Below, in pieces: positions 51,582 through 61,600 of a DNA stretch of 64,000 nt. The position numbers were made by a program, and so were the translations under genes. Positions within the stretch are counted from its first letter, which is position 1, and each line of letters opens with the position of its first letter. The notes beneath the pieces are model-generated. The model had not been told where the DNA came from. It ran no database searches and saw nothing but the letters and a program-made list of their open reading frames with translations. Source of the stretch: an uncultured bacterium (GTDB taxonomy: Bacteria > Cyanobacteriota > Vampirovibrionia > Gastranaerophilales > Gastranaerophilaceae); assembly GCA_948684385.1 (NCBI GenBank), contig CAPQCU010000005.1, positions 1 to 64,000 of the forward strand. Reading direction: 5' to 3'.

Positions 51582-53180
51582 ATGGAAACATACGGAATTG
51601 AAAAATTTGGTATTATCGGACCAAAAGCTGTTTATCGCAATTTAACTCCTGCTCAATTGACAGAAGCTGCTTTGCGTTTAGGCGAAGGTTCTTTAAGCAA
51701 CACAGGTGCTTTAGTTGTAACTACCGGTAAATACACTGGTCGTTCTCCTAAAGACAAATTTATCGTTGATACAGAATCTATTCACAACGATATCGCATGG
51801 GGTAAAGTAAACCGCCCTATCTCTAGAGAAGCATTCAACTCAATCAAGGGTAAAATCGCTGCTTACTTACAAAACAGAGAAGTATTTATCTTCGATGGTT
51901 TTGCAGGTGCAGACAAAACTTATACTCAAAAATTCAGAGTTATTAATGAATTAGCAAGCCAAAACTTGTTCATTCACCAGTTATTAATCAGACCAACTTC
52001 TGAAGAATTATCAAGCTACGGTGAACCTGATTACACAATTCTTTGTGCTCCTGGTTTCAAATGTGATCCTGAAGTTGATGGCGTAAATTCAGAAGCTTGT
52101 ATCGCAATTGACTACGAAGCTCACGAAATCATCATCTGCGGTTCTCAATATGCAGGCGAAATCAAAAAATCTGTATTCGCTACAATGAACTATGTTATGA
52201 CTAAGAAAAATGTTCTTCCTATGCACTGTTCAGCTAACATGGACCCTGCAACAGGTGAAACAGCTGTATTCTTCGGTCTTTCAGGAACAGGTAAAACAAC
52301 TTTATCAGCTGACCCTAACCGTAAGTTAATCGGTGATGACGAACACGGCTGGTCTCCTGACGGTGTATTCAACTTCGAAGGCGGATGCTACGCAAAATGT
52401 ATTAACCTTGACCCTGAACACGAACCAGATATCTATAATGCTATCAAATTTGGTTCTTTGGTTGAAAATGTTGTTATGGATCCTGAAACAAGAGAATTTG
52501 ATTTTAACGACGGTTCATTAACAGAAAATACACGTGTAGGCTATCCTATCAACTATATTAACAACGCTCAAATTCCTTCAAAAGGCGGAATTCCGAAAGT
52601 TGTTGTATTCTTGACAGCTGACGCATTCGGCGTATTGCCTCCAATCTCAAGATTAGACAAAAACGCTGCTATGTACCACTTCGTAACAGGCTTTACTTCT
52701 AAGCTTGCTGGTACAGAAAGAGGCGTTACTGAACCGCAACCTACATTCTCAACATTGTTCGGCGAACCATTCATGCCAATGGATGCTTCTGTATACGCTA
52801 AGATGTTGGGTGACAAACTTGACCAATACGGTACTAAAGTTTACTTAGTAAATACCGGATGGGCTGGCGGAAGCGCTTCTATGGGTGCTAAGAGAATGAA
52901 ATTAGCTTACACAAGAGCAATGGTTACAGCTGCATTGAACGGTTCATTTGATTCAATCGAATTCAAACACCACGATGTATTTAATGTAGATTATCCTACA
53001 TCTTGCCCTGGTGTACCTGATGAAATGCTTGATGCACGCGGAATGTGGGCTGATAAATCAGCTTATGACGCAAACGCAAACAAGCTTGCTCAAATGTTTG
53101 CTGACAATTTTGCAAGCAAATACCCTAACATGCCTGCTGAAATAGTTAACGCAGGTCCTAGAGCAACTGCTAACGTATAG
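51582..53180 (+). CDS. pckA: phosphoenolpyruvate carboxykinase (ATP)
   Basis: Interconverts oxaloacetate and PEP with ATP; in gut fermenters it often runs toward oxaloacetate and succinate. 532 residues, normal size. Motifs: TGRSPKDKFIVD (substrate Arg), FFGLSGTGKTTLSADPNR (kinase-1a), LIGDDEHGWSPDG (kinase-2, metal), and NTGWAGGSASMGAKRM. Start behind AAAGGAGG. The codons are more biased than the neighbours' (many GCT, GGT, TTA), suggesting high expression. Confidence 0.96.
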   Translation: METYGIEKFGIIGPKAVYRNLTPAQLTEAALRLGEGSLSNTGALVVTTGKYTGRSPKDKFIVDTESIHNDIAWGKVNRPISREAFNSIKGKIAAYLQNREVFIFDGFAGADKTYTQKFRVINELASQNLFIHQLLIRPTSEELSSYGEPDYTILCAPGFKCDPEVDGVNSEACIAIDYEAHEIIICGSQYAGEIKKSVFATMNYVMTKKNVLPMHCSANMDPATGETAVFFGLSGTGKTTLSADPNRKLIGDDEHGWSPDGVFNFEGGCYAKCINLDPEHEPDIYNAIKFGSLVENVVMDPETREFDFNDGSLTENTRVGYPINYINNAQIPSKGGIPKVVVFLTADAFGVLPPISRLDKNAAMYHFVTGFTSKLAGTERGVTEPQPTFSTLFGEPFMPMDASVYAKMLGDKLDQYGTKVYLVNTGWAGGSASMGAKRMKLAYTRAMVTAALNGSFDSIEFKHHDVFNVDYPTSCPGVPDEMLDARGMWADKSAYDANANKLAQMFADNFASKYPNMPAEIVNAGPRATANV

Positions 53181-53199
53181 TTTAAATACTAATATAACA

Positions 53200-53234
53200 C
53201 CAGGGGGCGCGTGAGAATCACGCGCCCCCTGGTT
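53200..53234. terminator. strong terminator after pckA
   Basis: ACCAGGGGGCGCGTGA, loop GAA, complement (16 bp). It lies between the convergent pckA and coiled-coil protein genes. Confidence 0.82.
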
Positions 53235-53246
53235 TATGCTTATTTA

Positions 53247-55823
53247 TTAAGCTTCTTTTTCATTATCAGCTTTTGCTTCAAATTTACCGGTTTCTTTGTT
53301 GTATTCATAAGTGATACCATCTTTTTCTGCTTTAAACGGTTCACCCGGAATGACATTTAAGCCCTGTTCCTGAATAGCTATGTTAGCATCTGCTTTTAAA
53401 GCTTCTTCGTTTTCTTTGTCGATAATTTTACCATCAGGAGTGAAATCACAGTCAGGATCATCAGCTTCACCTGCAGGGAAATCTTTGAATGTTTCGCTTT
53501 CCGGATCCCATACATAAAGAGTTGTTCCAAGAGGAGATTCTTTTGTATAAGCGCCTTCTCTGCCGGTTGGTGTTAAGCCAAGTTTTTCAGCTTCGGCATC
53601 ACGTTTTTCTGTATCTATAGCTTTTGGTTCCGGAGCTTCTGCACGTGCAGCTTCCGCTTCTGCGATTTTTGCGTCCATTTCGTCGAATTTAGCATTGATT
53701 TCTGCAATAATGTCGTCTTCTCCAATGTATTCTGTTAGTTTTTGTTTTAAATCTTCGACATTACCTTGATATTCTTCGCCGTTTTCATAAGTGTATACGT
53801 CGTTGCCTTCTTCGTCGGTATTCTTGTATACTTTTTTGCCTTCAGCGTCTGTGTATACTTCACCTTTGTCCTCGACTACAGGAACACCCATTATGGCTTT
53901 TAAGTCTTTTTCTTCGCCTTCGTAAGGTTTTCCGTCTTCGTAAGTATAAACTGTTTTGCCTTCTTCATCAACAGATTTGTATACGATTTTACCGTCAGCA
54001 TCTTTGAACATTTCACGTCCGACAGTGTCTTTCACCTGAACGAGTTTGTTTTTATCAACTCCGGCATTAGGTTTGAATTTTTCAACTGCCTCTTCAATCA
54101 TTTTTTTAGTATCTTCTAACAATTCATAAACTGCCATTTGAAGTTTTTCAAGGTTGTTGAGAGCTTCGCCTTTTCTCATCTTTTTATTAAGAGCGTCGTA
54201 TTCATCTTTATTGATAGTATAATTTGAAGTTCCGTCGTAATTATAAAGAGCTTTCAATTTTTCAATAATTGCATTAACACGCTGCATTGCAATTTGTTGA
54301 AGTCCTAATCTTAGTTTGCTGGTTGCGCTTTCAGCAAGAGCTTCCTGTGCAGCTTTTTGAGCAGCTTTAGCAGCTTCTCTGGCAGCTTGTGCTTCTGCAT
54401 TTGCTTTATCGATTTCTGCTTGAGCTTGTTCATCTAATTCTTCGCCTTTAAGAGAGTTTAGCTCTTCCCAGGCAGCTTCTAACTCAGCTTCCATAGCGGC
54501 AATTGCAGGTTCCATAGCTTTTGCCATTTGTCTGTAAGCTTCTGCCTGCTCGTCAACTGCCTGAAGGCTTGCGTCCAGCTTACCTTTTTGTTCTGCAAGG
54601 TTTGCTTTTTCTTCTTGTTTTGCGGCAATCTGTTCGTTAAGATTGTTTAGCTCTTCGTTAATTTTATCAAGTTCTTTCTGAGCTTCATCAACTTGTTTCT
54701 GTGCATCGTCTACTGCTTTTTGTGCTTCAACAACTGCTGCTTCGGCTTTTTCGAGGTCTGCTTTTGCCTTTTCGAGTTCTTGTTTTGCAGTTTCTAATTC
54801 TTGTTTTGCTTTTTCGAGCTCTTGCTCTGCTGTTTCTAATTCTTTGATTGCATCTTGAACTGCTTGTTCAGCTTTTGCAACTTCTTCTTTTTGAGTGTCG
54901 ACAGCTTTTAAAGCTTCAGCTTCAGCTTTTTCGCACTGTTTAAGTTTATCTTCTGCATTTTGCAGCTCTTGTTTAGCAGCTTCAAGTTCTTGTTTTGCAG
55001 CTTCAAGTTCTTGTTTTGCCTGTTCGAGCGCTTGTTGAGCAGCTGCGTATGCAGGGTTTGGAACTTGTCTTGTGTGAGTTTTACCGTCAGAACCTGTATA
55101 AGTTTCTGTCAATGTTTGAGGTGTAGCGCTCAAAGTTGCCTGAGCCCTGCTGACATTAGCTTGAGCACTGCTTACTTTGCTTTCTGCACTGCTGACTTTT
55201 TCTTTGGCTTTTGCAACTTCTTCTTTTGCTGCGCGTGTAGCTTCTACTGCCTGTTTATAGTTTTCATCAAGTTCAGCCAGCTTGTCTTTTGCTTCATCCA
55301 GAGCTTTTTCTTTTTCAGCTTTGTTTTCTTCCGCTTTTGTAACAGCTTCTTCTTTTTCTTTAATGTTGTTTTCTGCATCAGTTACAGCTTGTTCGCAGCT
55401 AGCCTTATTTTCTTTTGCCGCGTTTAATGCAGCTTCTTTTTCAGCTTTATTTGCTTTTGCAGTATTGACTCTTTCTTCTGCAGCTGCTTTATTTTGCTCA
55501 AGTTCAGCTTTTTTATTGTTTAACTCAGCAATTTCGCTGTCAAGCTGACTTACCATTTCCTGAACGCTTTCCTGTGCAGAGCTTATAGAAGAAACACTGT
55601 TTTTAATGTTTTCAGCCTGTCTTGTGTAGCTTTCAGCCTGAGCTTTCATTGTTGTTATAGAAGAAGTTAAAGTTTTTATCTTGTCCGTTAGTTTTTTAAT
55701 CTTTTCTTCTTTGGTTTCGCCTGTTCTGCCTGTTGAAGTTGTTGCTTCTGTAGAACCTGCTTTGATTGTACTCCTGTTAATATAAGGAGTATTTCCACTT
55801 CCGTTAACGCCGCCTATTGACAT
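53247..55823 (-). CDS. 858-aa coiled-coil protein with C-terminal repeats
   Basis: Start at 55823 (MSIGGVNGSGNTPYINRSTI) has AAAGGAGAC upstream; an outer ATG at 55910 does not. Residues about 40-490 are an almost unbroken coiled coil of A, E, K, Q heptads (units like LEAAKQELEAAKQEL, LEKAKADLEKAEAAV). A second helical part follows to about 590. The C-terminal third has at least two copies of a beta-type unit (KTVYTYEDGKPYEGEEKDLK and NDVYTYENGEEYQGNVEDLK). No signal peptide or membrane helix. Possibly a cytoskeletal or surface fibre protein. It has a sigma-28-like promoter. Confidence 0.7.
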   Translation of the reverse strand: MSIGGVNGSGNTPYINRSTIKAGSTEATTSTGRTGETKEEKIKKLTDKIKTLTSSITTMKAQAESYTRQAENIKNSVSSISSAQESVQEMVSQLDSEIAELNNKKAELEQNKAAAEERVNTAKANKAEKEAALNAAKENKASCEQAVTDAENNIKEKEEAVTKAEENKAEKEKALDEAKDKLAELDENYKQAVEATRAAKEEVAKAKEKVSSAESKVSSAQANVSRAQATLSATPQTLTETYTGSDGKTHTRQVPNPAYAAAQQALEQAKQELEAAKQELEAAKQELQNAEDKLKQCEKAEAEALKAVDTQKEEVAKAEQAVQDAIKELETAEQELEKAKQELETAKQELEKAKADLEKAEAAVVEAQKAVDDAQKQVDEAQKELDKINEELNNLNEQIAAKQEEKANLAEQKGKLDASLQAVDEQAEAYRQMAKAMEPAIAAMEAELEAAWEELNSLKGEELDEQAQAEIDKANAEAQAAREAAKAAQKAAQEALAESATSKLRLGLQQIAMQRVNAIIEKLKALYNYDGTSNYTINKDEYDALNKKMRKGEALNNLEKLQMAVYELLEDTKKMIEEAVEKFKPNAGVDKNKLVQVKDTVGREMFKDADGKIVYKSVDEEGKTVYTYEDGKPYEGEEKDLKAIMGVPVVEDKGEVYTDAEGKKVYKNTDEEGNDVYTYENGEEYQGNVEDLKQKLTEYIGEDDIIAEINAKFDEMDAKIAEAEAARAEAPEPKAIDTEKRDAEAEKLGLTPTGREGAYTKESPLGTTLYVWDPESETFKDFPAGEADDPDCDFTPDGKIIDKENEEALKADANIAIQEQGLNVIPGEPFKAEKDGITYEYNKETGKFEAKADNEKEA

Positions 55824-55879
55824 AAATTTTGTCTCCTTTCTTTTGTTAAACATAATGTACAAATTTATGTATAAATTAT

Positions 55880-55906
55880 ATAACGGCATTTTTTTTGTAA
55901 ACTTTA
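55880..55906 (-). promoter_or_regulatory. sigma-28 (FliA/SigD)-like promoter
   Basis: On the minus strand: TAAAGTTT, 11 bases, GCCGTTAT; the known FliA consensus is TAAAGTTT-N11-GCCGATAA. The flanks are also alike in the two sites: about 55 bases align well with 23360-23415, including a downstream A run and an upstream TTGTAACA. Confidence 0.6.
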
Positions 55907-55957
55907 ACAAAATTGAAAAATTGTTACAAATCTTTACTTAAAAAGTATATAAAAAAG

Positions 55958-58159
55958 CTATAAAATATCCAGAGGGTCAACGTCAATAGCGAGTCTGATG
56001 TCTTTTGGCATTGATATTTTGTTTAAGAATTTGGATATGAAGTCATGTCCTTTTTGAGAAAGCTTGTTTTTTATTAAAATCTGGAAGCGGTAAAATCCGT
56101 TTAGTTTTTCTATTACACAAGGAGTTGGCCCTAAAGTTTCTAAATATTCGGTGAAGCCGAATTTTTCTGTCATTGTATTTAGTCTTAGTGCTATTTCCAT
56201 TGCAGATTTTTCAGCGCGGAAATTGTTTTCGCTGGATAAAATCAAACGTATAATCTGACTGAAAGGCGGGTAATCAAATTCCTGACGGGCTTTTATTTCT
56301 GTATCGAAGAATTTTTCGTAATCCTGAGCTTTAGCGGTTTGAAATGCGTAGTAATCGGGGTTGTAGGTCTGGAAAAGGACTTTGCCTTTGAACTCTCCTC
56401 TTCCTGCGCGTCCTGCAACCTGCGTAAGCAGTTGAAATCCGCGTTCTGATGCGCGGTAATCAGGAATGTTAAATCCGGAGTCTGCGCTTAAAACGCCTAC
56501 GAGCGTTACATTCGGGTTATCCAGACCTTTTGCAATCATTTGTGTTCCGACTAAAATATCGATTTCTTTTTTCTGAAATTTGTTTAAAAGTTCAATATGT
56601 GCATTCTTTTTAGTTAAAATATCGCTGTCTATTCTTTCAACTTTTGCATCCGGATAGAGTTCTTTTATTAAGAGTTCTATTTTCTGGGTGCCGACTCCTG
56701 ACGTAGAAAGTGCATCGCTTCCGCATTGAGGGCAAAATTCCGGAAAGCTTACTTCTCTGTTACAGTAATGGCATTTAAGTTTTTTTACGCTTGCGTGCCA
56801 TATCATAGGAATTGAGCAATCCGGGCATTCTACGACAGTTCCGCAGCATTTACATTGTGTATAAGTTGAATATCCGCGCCTGTTCATAAGTAGAATAACT
56901 TGCTGACCGCGTTCTAATGTTTCGGAAATCTCGGTTTGCAGAGGTTTTGATATAATTCCTCTGTAAGCAGCTTTTCCGTATTCCTGCATATTTATAACCT
57001 GAGGAATCGCAAGAGGCGAGTTATTAAACCGTTTTCTCATTTCAAAAAGGTTGTTGTTATTCGTTGCATAATAATAAGTTGAAACATCCGGAGTGGCAGA
57101 GCCTAAGAGTAAAGGTGCTTGATGAAATTGGGCGAGGCGCCGCGCTACGACGCGCGCGTCGTAGCGCGGCGCAGGATTTGTCTGTTTGTAAGCTCCTTCG
57201 TGCTCTTCGTCTATTATTATTAATCCGATGTCTTGTAAAGGTGCGAAAACTGCTGAGCGTGCACCGGCAAGGATTTTAATCTCGTTTTTGAATAGCCTCT
57301 GCCAGACATCATATTTTTCGCCGTCAGAAATGCTGCTGTGCCAGATGGCTACATCTTTTGTGCCAAACTTGCGTGCAAGACGCTTGGTTAATTGTGAAGC
57401 AAGCGCGATTTCCGGTGCTAAGAAAAGCACATTTTTACCGGAATCAATTACATCTTTTATGAGTTTAAAATAAACTTCTGTTTTGCCGGAAGCAGTTACT
57501 CCATGTAATAGAATCGGTTTTTGAGACTTTAATTTACCCCGAATGCCTTCGTAAGCTGTAATTTGCTCGCCTGCAAGCTCAAATAACGGCTCTACTTCTA
57601 TATCTTTGAATATTGAAAGCGGATTTCTGTAAATATATTCTTCTTCAATTTTTACAAACCCGTTTTCTGCAAGCTTTTTCATTGTGGCACGCGTTGTTTT
57701 TGCGATTTCTTCAAACTCGATTAACGAGCATTTACCGCGCTCTTTTAGAACTTCTAAAATCTCTTTCTGGCGCTTTGTTAAGCCTTCACCTTCTTTAATA
57801 AAAGAAACAGCAAGTTCAACTTTTGCATTCTTTTCAATTAGTTTCATTGGAAGAGCTGCGTTTAAGACGGTTACAAAGTCTGTACAATAATAATTTGCGA
57901 CCCATTCAAGGAGTTTTAAGTATTTAAGCGAAAAAAGAGGAGTTTCATCTAAAATTTTGTTTATCTTTTTTGCTTTAAACTCTCCCGGAAGGTAGTCAGA
58001 AAAACCGACTACAAAAGCATTAATAAGTCCCTGTCTTCCAAAAGGCACAAGAACAGCCTGACCGATTTGGATAGTTTCTCTCATCTCATCAGGTATCAAA
58101 TAGCTGAATGTCTTAACTCCAAGCCCTTTTATATTTACTAATACTAATGCGTATTTCAT
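55958..58159 (-). CDS. priA: primosomal replication restart helicase PriA
   Basis: 3'-to-5' helicase that reloads DnaB at stalled forks. 733 residues. N-terminal DNA-binding and winged-helix parts, then Walker A LLHGVTASGKTEVYFKLI, DEEHEGAYKQ, LLGSATP, the zinc motifs CKCCGTVVECPDCS and CHYCNREVSFPEFCPQCG, and helicase motifs GTQMIAKGLDNPNV and QVAGRAGRG. Length normal. The segment APRYDARVVARRLAQ is encoded by an aberrantly GC-rich perfect palindrome, yet the protein motif is conserved. Confidence 0.95.
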   Translation of the reverse strand: MKYALVLVNIKGLGVKTFSYLIPDEMRETIQIGQAVLVPFGRQGLINAFVVGFSDYLPGEFKAKKINKILDETPLFSLKYLKLLEWVANYYCTDFVTVLNAALPMKLIEKNAKVELAVSFIKEGEGLTKRQKEILEVLKERGKCSLIEFEEIAKTTRATMKKLAENGFVKIEEEYIYRNPLSIFKDIEVEPLFELAGEQITAYEGIRGKLKSQKPILLHGVTASGKTEVYFKLIKDVIDSGKNVLFLAPEIALASQLTKRLARKFGTKDVAIWHSSISDGEKYDVWQRLFKNEIKILAGARSAVFAPLQDIGLIIIDEEHEGAYKQTNPAPRYDARVVARRLAQFHQAPLLLGSATPDVSTYYYATNNNNLFEMRKRFNNSPLAIPQVINMQEYGKAAYRGIISKPLQTEISETLERGQQVILLMNRRGYSTYTQCKCCGTVVECPDCSIPMIWHASVKKLKCHYCNREVSFPEFCPQCGSDALSTSGVGTQKIELLIKELYPDAKVERIDSDILTKKNAHIELLNKFQKKEIDILVGTQMIAKGLDNPNVTLVGVLSADSGFNIPDYRASERGFQLLTQVAGRAGRGEFKGKVLFQTYNPDYYAFQTAKAQDYEKFFDTEIKARQEFDYPPFSQIIRLILSSENNFRAEKSAMEIALRLNTMTEKFGFTEYLETLGPTPCVIEKLNGFYRFQILIKNKLSQKGHDFISKFLNKISMPKDIRLAIDVDPLDIL
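57137..57172. repeat. perfect 36-bp GC-rich palindrome inside priA
   Basis: GCGCCGCGCTACGACGCG followed at once by its exact reverse complement; 28 of 36 bases are G or C in an AT-rich region. It encodes the conserved PriA segment with rare CGC codons. See findings. Confidence 0.9.
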
Positions 58160-58180
58160 TAGTATTATTATACTCTAAAA

Positions 58181-58531
58181 TTATTTTAAATGAGTTACCG
58201 AGAAAAATCCGGGAACATCGAGCTGTGATTTTTCTTTTGTATCTTCAAAAATTATAGATACATCTTTTGCAGACGGAAATTTATAACCTTTTGTTAAGCT
58301 CTTATCAGTTATTTGGGAAATAGTTTTTAAGTAATCTTTTAAGTTTGAAATACATTTTTTCGGAGAAGAAAAATCCTTTGCTCCGTCAATAATGAGACGC
58401 TGAAAAGTATCTTGCAGCTGACAATCCATCTGTCTATTGGTAATTAAAGTTTCGACAGATTTTTTCTTCAAATTATTTAAAACAAGCGTTCCTTTAAAAG
58501 TATTACTATTATCTACAGGTGTAATGTTCAT
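58181..58531 (-). CDS. hypothetical protein, 116 aa
   Basis: 116 residues from ATG 58531, with GGAG upstream. Begins MNITPVDNSNTFKGTLVL and continues with a helical domain (DTFQRLIIDGAKDFSSPKKC) and a beta-type end. No signal peptide. Its N-terminal pattern (polar leader, F-K-G) recurs in other short proteins here. Function unknown. It is between priA and the large helicase gene, same direction. Confidence 0.6.
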   Translation of the reverse strand: MNITPVDNSNTFKGTLVLNNLKKKSVETLITNRQMDCQLQDTFQRLIIDGAKDFSSPKKCISNLKDYLKTISQITDKSLTKGYKFPSAKDVSIIFEDTKEKSQLDVPGFFSVTHLK

Positions 58532-58601
58532 AATTTTCTCCATTATTTGCCTATTATAAACACTCTGAATAATATTTTTTGCTATTTTTGTTAATAAAAA
58601 T

Positions 58602-61600
58602 TTACAAATTGCTGTTAATTATTCTATCAATGCAGGCTTTTGGCGAATAGCTCCATTCTCTTAAAGAAATTCTTGAAACTTTTAAACCTGAACGCTCAAT
58701 TATTGCCTGTTTTTTCATGTTTGTTGCTTTAGACGGATTTTTGTCTTCTACTCCGTCGCATTCAACAACAAATTTATTATCTACAAGCAAGTCAACGCTC
58801 AATCCTGCAATATCGACTCCGCAAGTAACTTCGTGCCCTAAATCACGAAATGCTTGAGCAACTTCTTTTTCAAAATGGTTTTTGTAAATATTTTCATCAA
58901 AATCATCAGATTTACTTAATGCGTACCTGTCTTCATATTCCTGCACAAATCCTAAATAGCTTCTTAAAATTCCTTCAGGAAGTTCACGCGGGTCTTTTGA
59001 AATAAAGTTTATCATTTGATATCTTGCACGTGTGATTGCAACGTTAAACAAGTTTGGTTTTTGTAAGAAAATCAAACTTTGCGGGTAGCTATTGTTTGCA
59101 TATGCCCAAGAAATCAGAATAATATCTCTTTCATCTCCCTGAAACGTATGTGCTGTGCCGATTTCAATCTGATGTTTCTTTATCATGTGCTCGGAAAGTA
59201 CTCTTCCAACAGAGATTTTTAACTGTTCTACCTGCGCGCGGAAAGGCGAAATAATCCCGATAGAAACAGGATTATCCGGATTGTTTCTCTCATTTTCTAT
59301 TACGATTTCATGCAGTCGTTTTGCAAGCGCTTCGATTTCCGGCAGGTTTCTTGTCGCATCAAAATCTACCTTACCGTCGGGTACTACAACTGTTTCAAGT
59401 ACTTTTTTAGAATTGTCGTTTCTGCGCATAACTTTTATTCTTCCGCCGTAAAATTCCTGATTAGAATAATTTATAATAGGTGGCAAGCTTCTGAAATGTT
59501 CGTCTAAAAGTACCGGATGCATTGAGTAGTAGTTTGCAAGGTCAAACATTGAATTTGTTCTAAACCGCCACATAAGCTGGTAACGGTCATTAATTCCGTA
59601 CTGTGACATAAATGACTGCTCTTTTGCTTTTTCTAAGAAAGAAAGATGCGGAAGCTGTTTGTCGTCACCAACAACAACTGCTTTTTTAGCCCGGAAAAGT
59701 ATCGGGAAGCAGCTTGCAATATCGCATTGAGACGCTTCATCAATAATTACTACATCAAATAATCCCGGTTTCATAGGAAGCGAACCTGAAACCGCATAAG
59801 TTGTAACACACCAGCAAGGGAATGCTTCTAAAAGCGGCTTGAAATCTTCGGTTTCAAGAAGCCTGTTTTGCAGGTTTTTCTTTCTTTCAACCAATGATTT
59901 TGAATGAACAAACAATCTTTGGCGCTTAACCGGATCTTGCATTAAGCCTTTTAATGCCTGTCTGCGCTTTGTTTTTAAGATATCAATAGCAAGACGTTTT
60001 TGCTTGCGTTTCAAATTTCTTATTTGTTCTGCAAAAACGTGTATGTTTCCGATTGTTTGAATTTCAGTTTCGATTTTTCTTGCTTTGCATACGAGCTTAG
60101 CGAATTCCAACTCATTTTTTAATATTGAAAGATTTTCGTTTGTTACGTCAAAGTTATTTATTCTAAGGCATTTTTTCAAATTTCCTATTGCGGAAATATT
60201 CTTAAGCCCGCTCCAGAAACCTGCTTTTTCAAGGTTTTCGCTTAGAGAAGAGATAGAATTTTCAACTGTGATAATTTCGTCTTCTTTTAGAACAGTTTTA
60301 ATAAATTGCGGATGAGCGTGCATCGGCTCTTCAAGTTTTATTTGTTTGTCTATTTCAGTCCAATCCTGTTCCAACTTTATAATCTTTTCGGATTTCTTTT
60401 CTAAATCAGAAATAGTTTTTAAGAGTTCCTCCATGTCTGAAACATCGCAAAGGATTGAGTTTTCAGCACCTTCATCAAGGTCGACTTTGTTTGCAAGTAA
60501 ATCCTGAAGCTGCATTGAAAGTTCTCTTTGATAATTTAATCTTCCTGCTCTTAGTGCTAAAAATGGTGCTCCAAGCTCATTAAGCCTTTCTGCAACAACA
60601 TCGACGGCTTTATCCATTCTTGAAGCTACAAGAACAGTCTTGCCATTTGCAATCAAGTGTGCTGCAAGGTTAACGATTGTCTGAGATTTACCGGTTCCAG
60701 GAGGCCCGAAAACAGAAACAAGCTTTGCGTTTTCAACATTTTTAACTACGTTTAACTGTGCGTCGGACAAAGAAAGCGGAGTTACAGGAAAGAAATCTGC
60801 AAGGCTCTTTTGCTGGGTATCGGTTGGTTTTGACTGCGTGTATTCTTCGTTAATCAGATTTAAAACAGTTTCTCTATAAATTCCGCTTGGTTTTTCAGCA
60901 ATCTGTGTAAGTTCGTGTAAAACGCCTGCAGTTACAGAAGGGCGCTTTGTCAGAATTATTGCGCACTGTTTTGTTAAGCTGATTTTTTCAAGTTTAATTG
61001 AAGATTTTTTTGCGCTTTCTTCCTGCTCAATAATTTCATCAATGTTTTCGGCATTGACCTCATTATTATAAAAATCTTTTGTAATATTGTCTTCTTTTAC
61101 AATATTTTCAGGACTTAAGGAGATATCAATATCCGGAACAATGGATTTAAGTGTAGTTAAGAAAATATCCATCTTTTCCTGAGTAACAGGTACAGTCGGA
61201 ACAACATCAAGAAGTCCTTCAAGCAGTTGTTCGGTCTCATCCTCGTCATCGCTTTTTTTCATCAAAGCCGTTAAAGCTCCGGTGTTAAGAGAAAGAAATT
61301 CATCAGTCAGCATACAATTTATGTTGACTCCGTTTCTTTCCAAACGGCATGGAGTATAAAGAAGGGGGGTTAAAAACTCGTTTTTCTTTCCTGTTTTTGT
61401 TTTACCGACAAGGAAAAGGTAACCGTAAATCAGGTATTTATCTTTCTGGCTTGTTTCAGACTGAATCATAAGTTCGGTGAGCTTAGGGTCAGAACCTTCA
61501 AGGCGTAAATGGTCTAAACCTTGAGTGAAGAGCTTGTCTTCTTCTTCAAGAAAAATCCATTTGTTGTCTTTATCAGCCTTAAGGTTTCTGAAAGTTGAGC

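Noticed and set aside
53247..55823. Repeat-rich DNA of the coiled-coil gene as a CRISPR or satellite array
   Set aside because: The near-repeats (for example LEAAKQE) follow codon and heptad periodicity within one open frame; there are no regular spacers and no cas genes. No CRISPR array was seen anywhere in the window.
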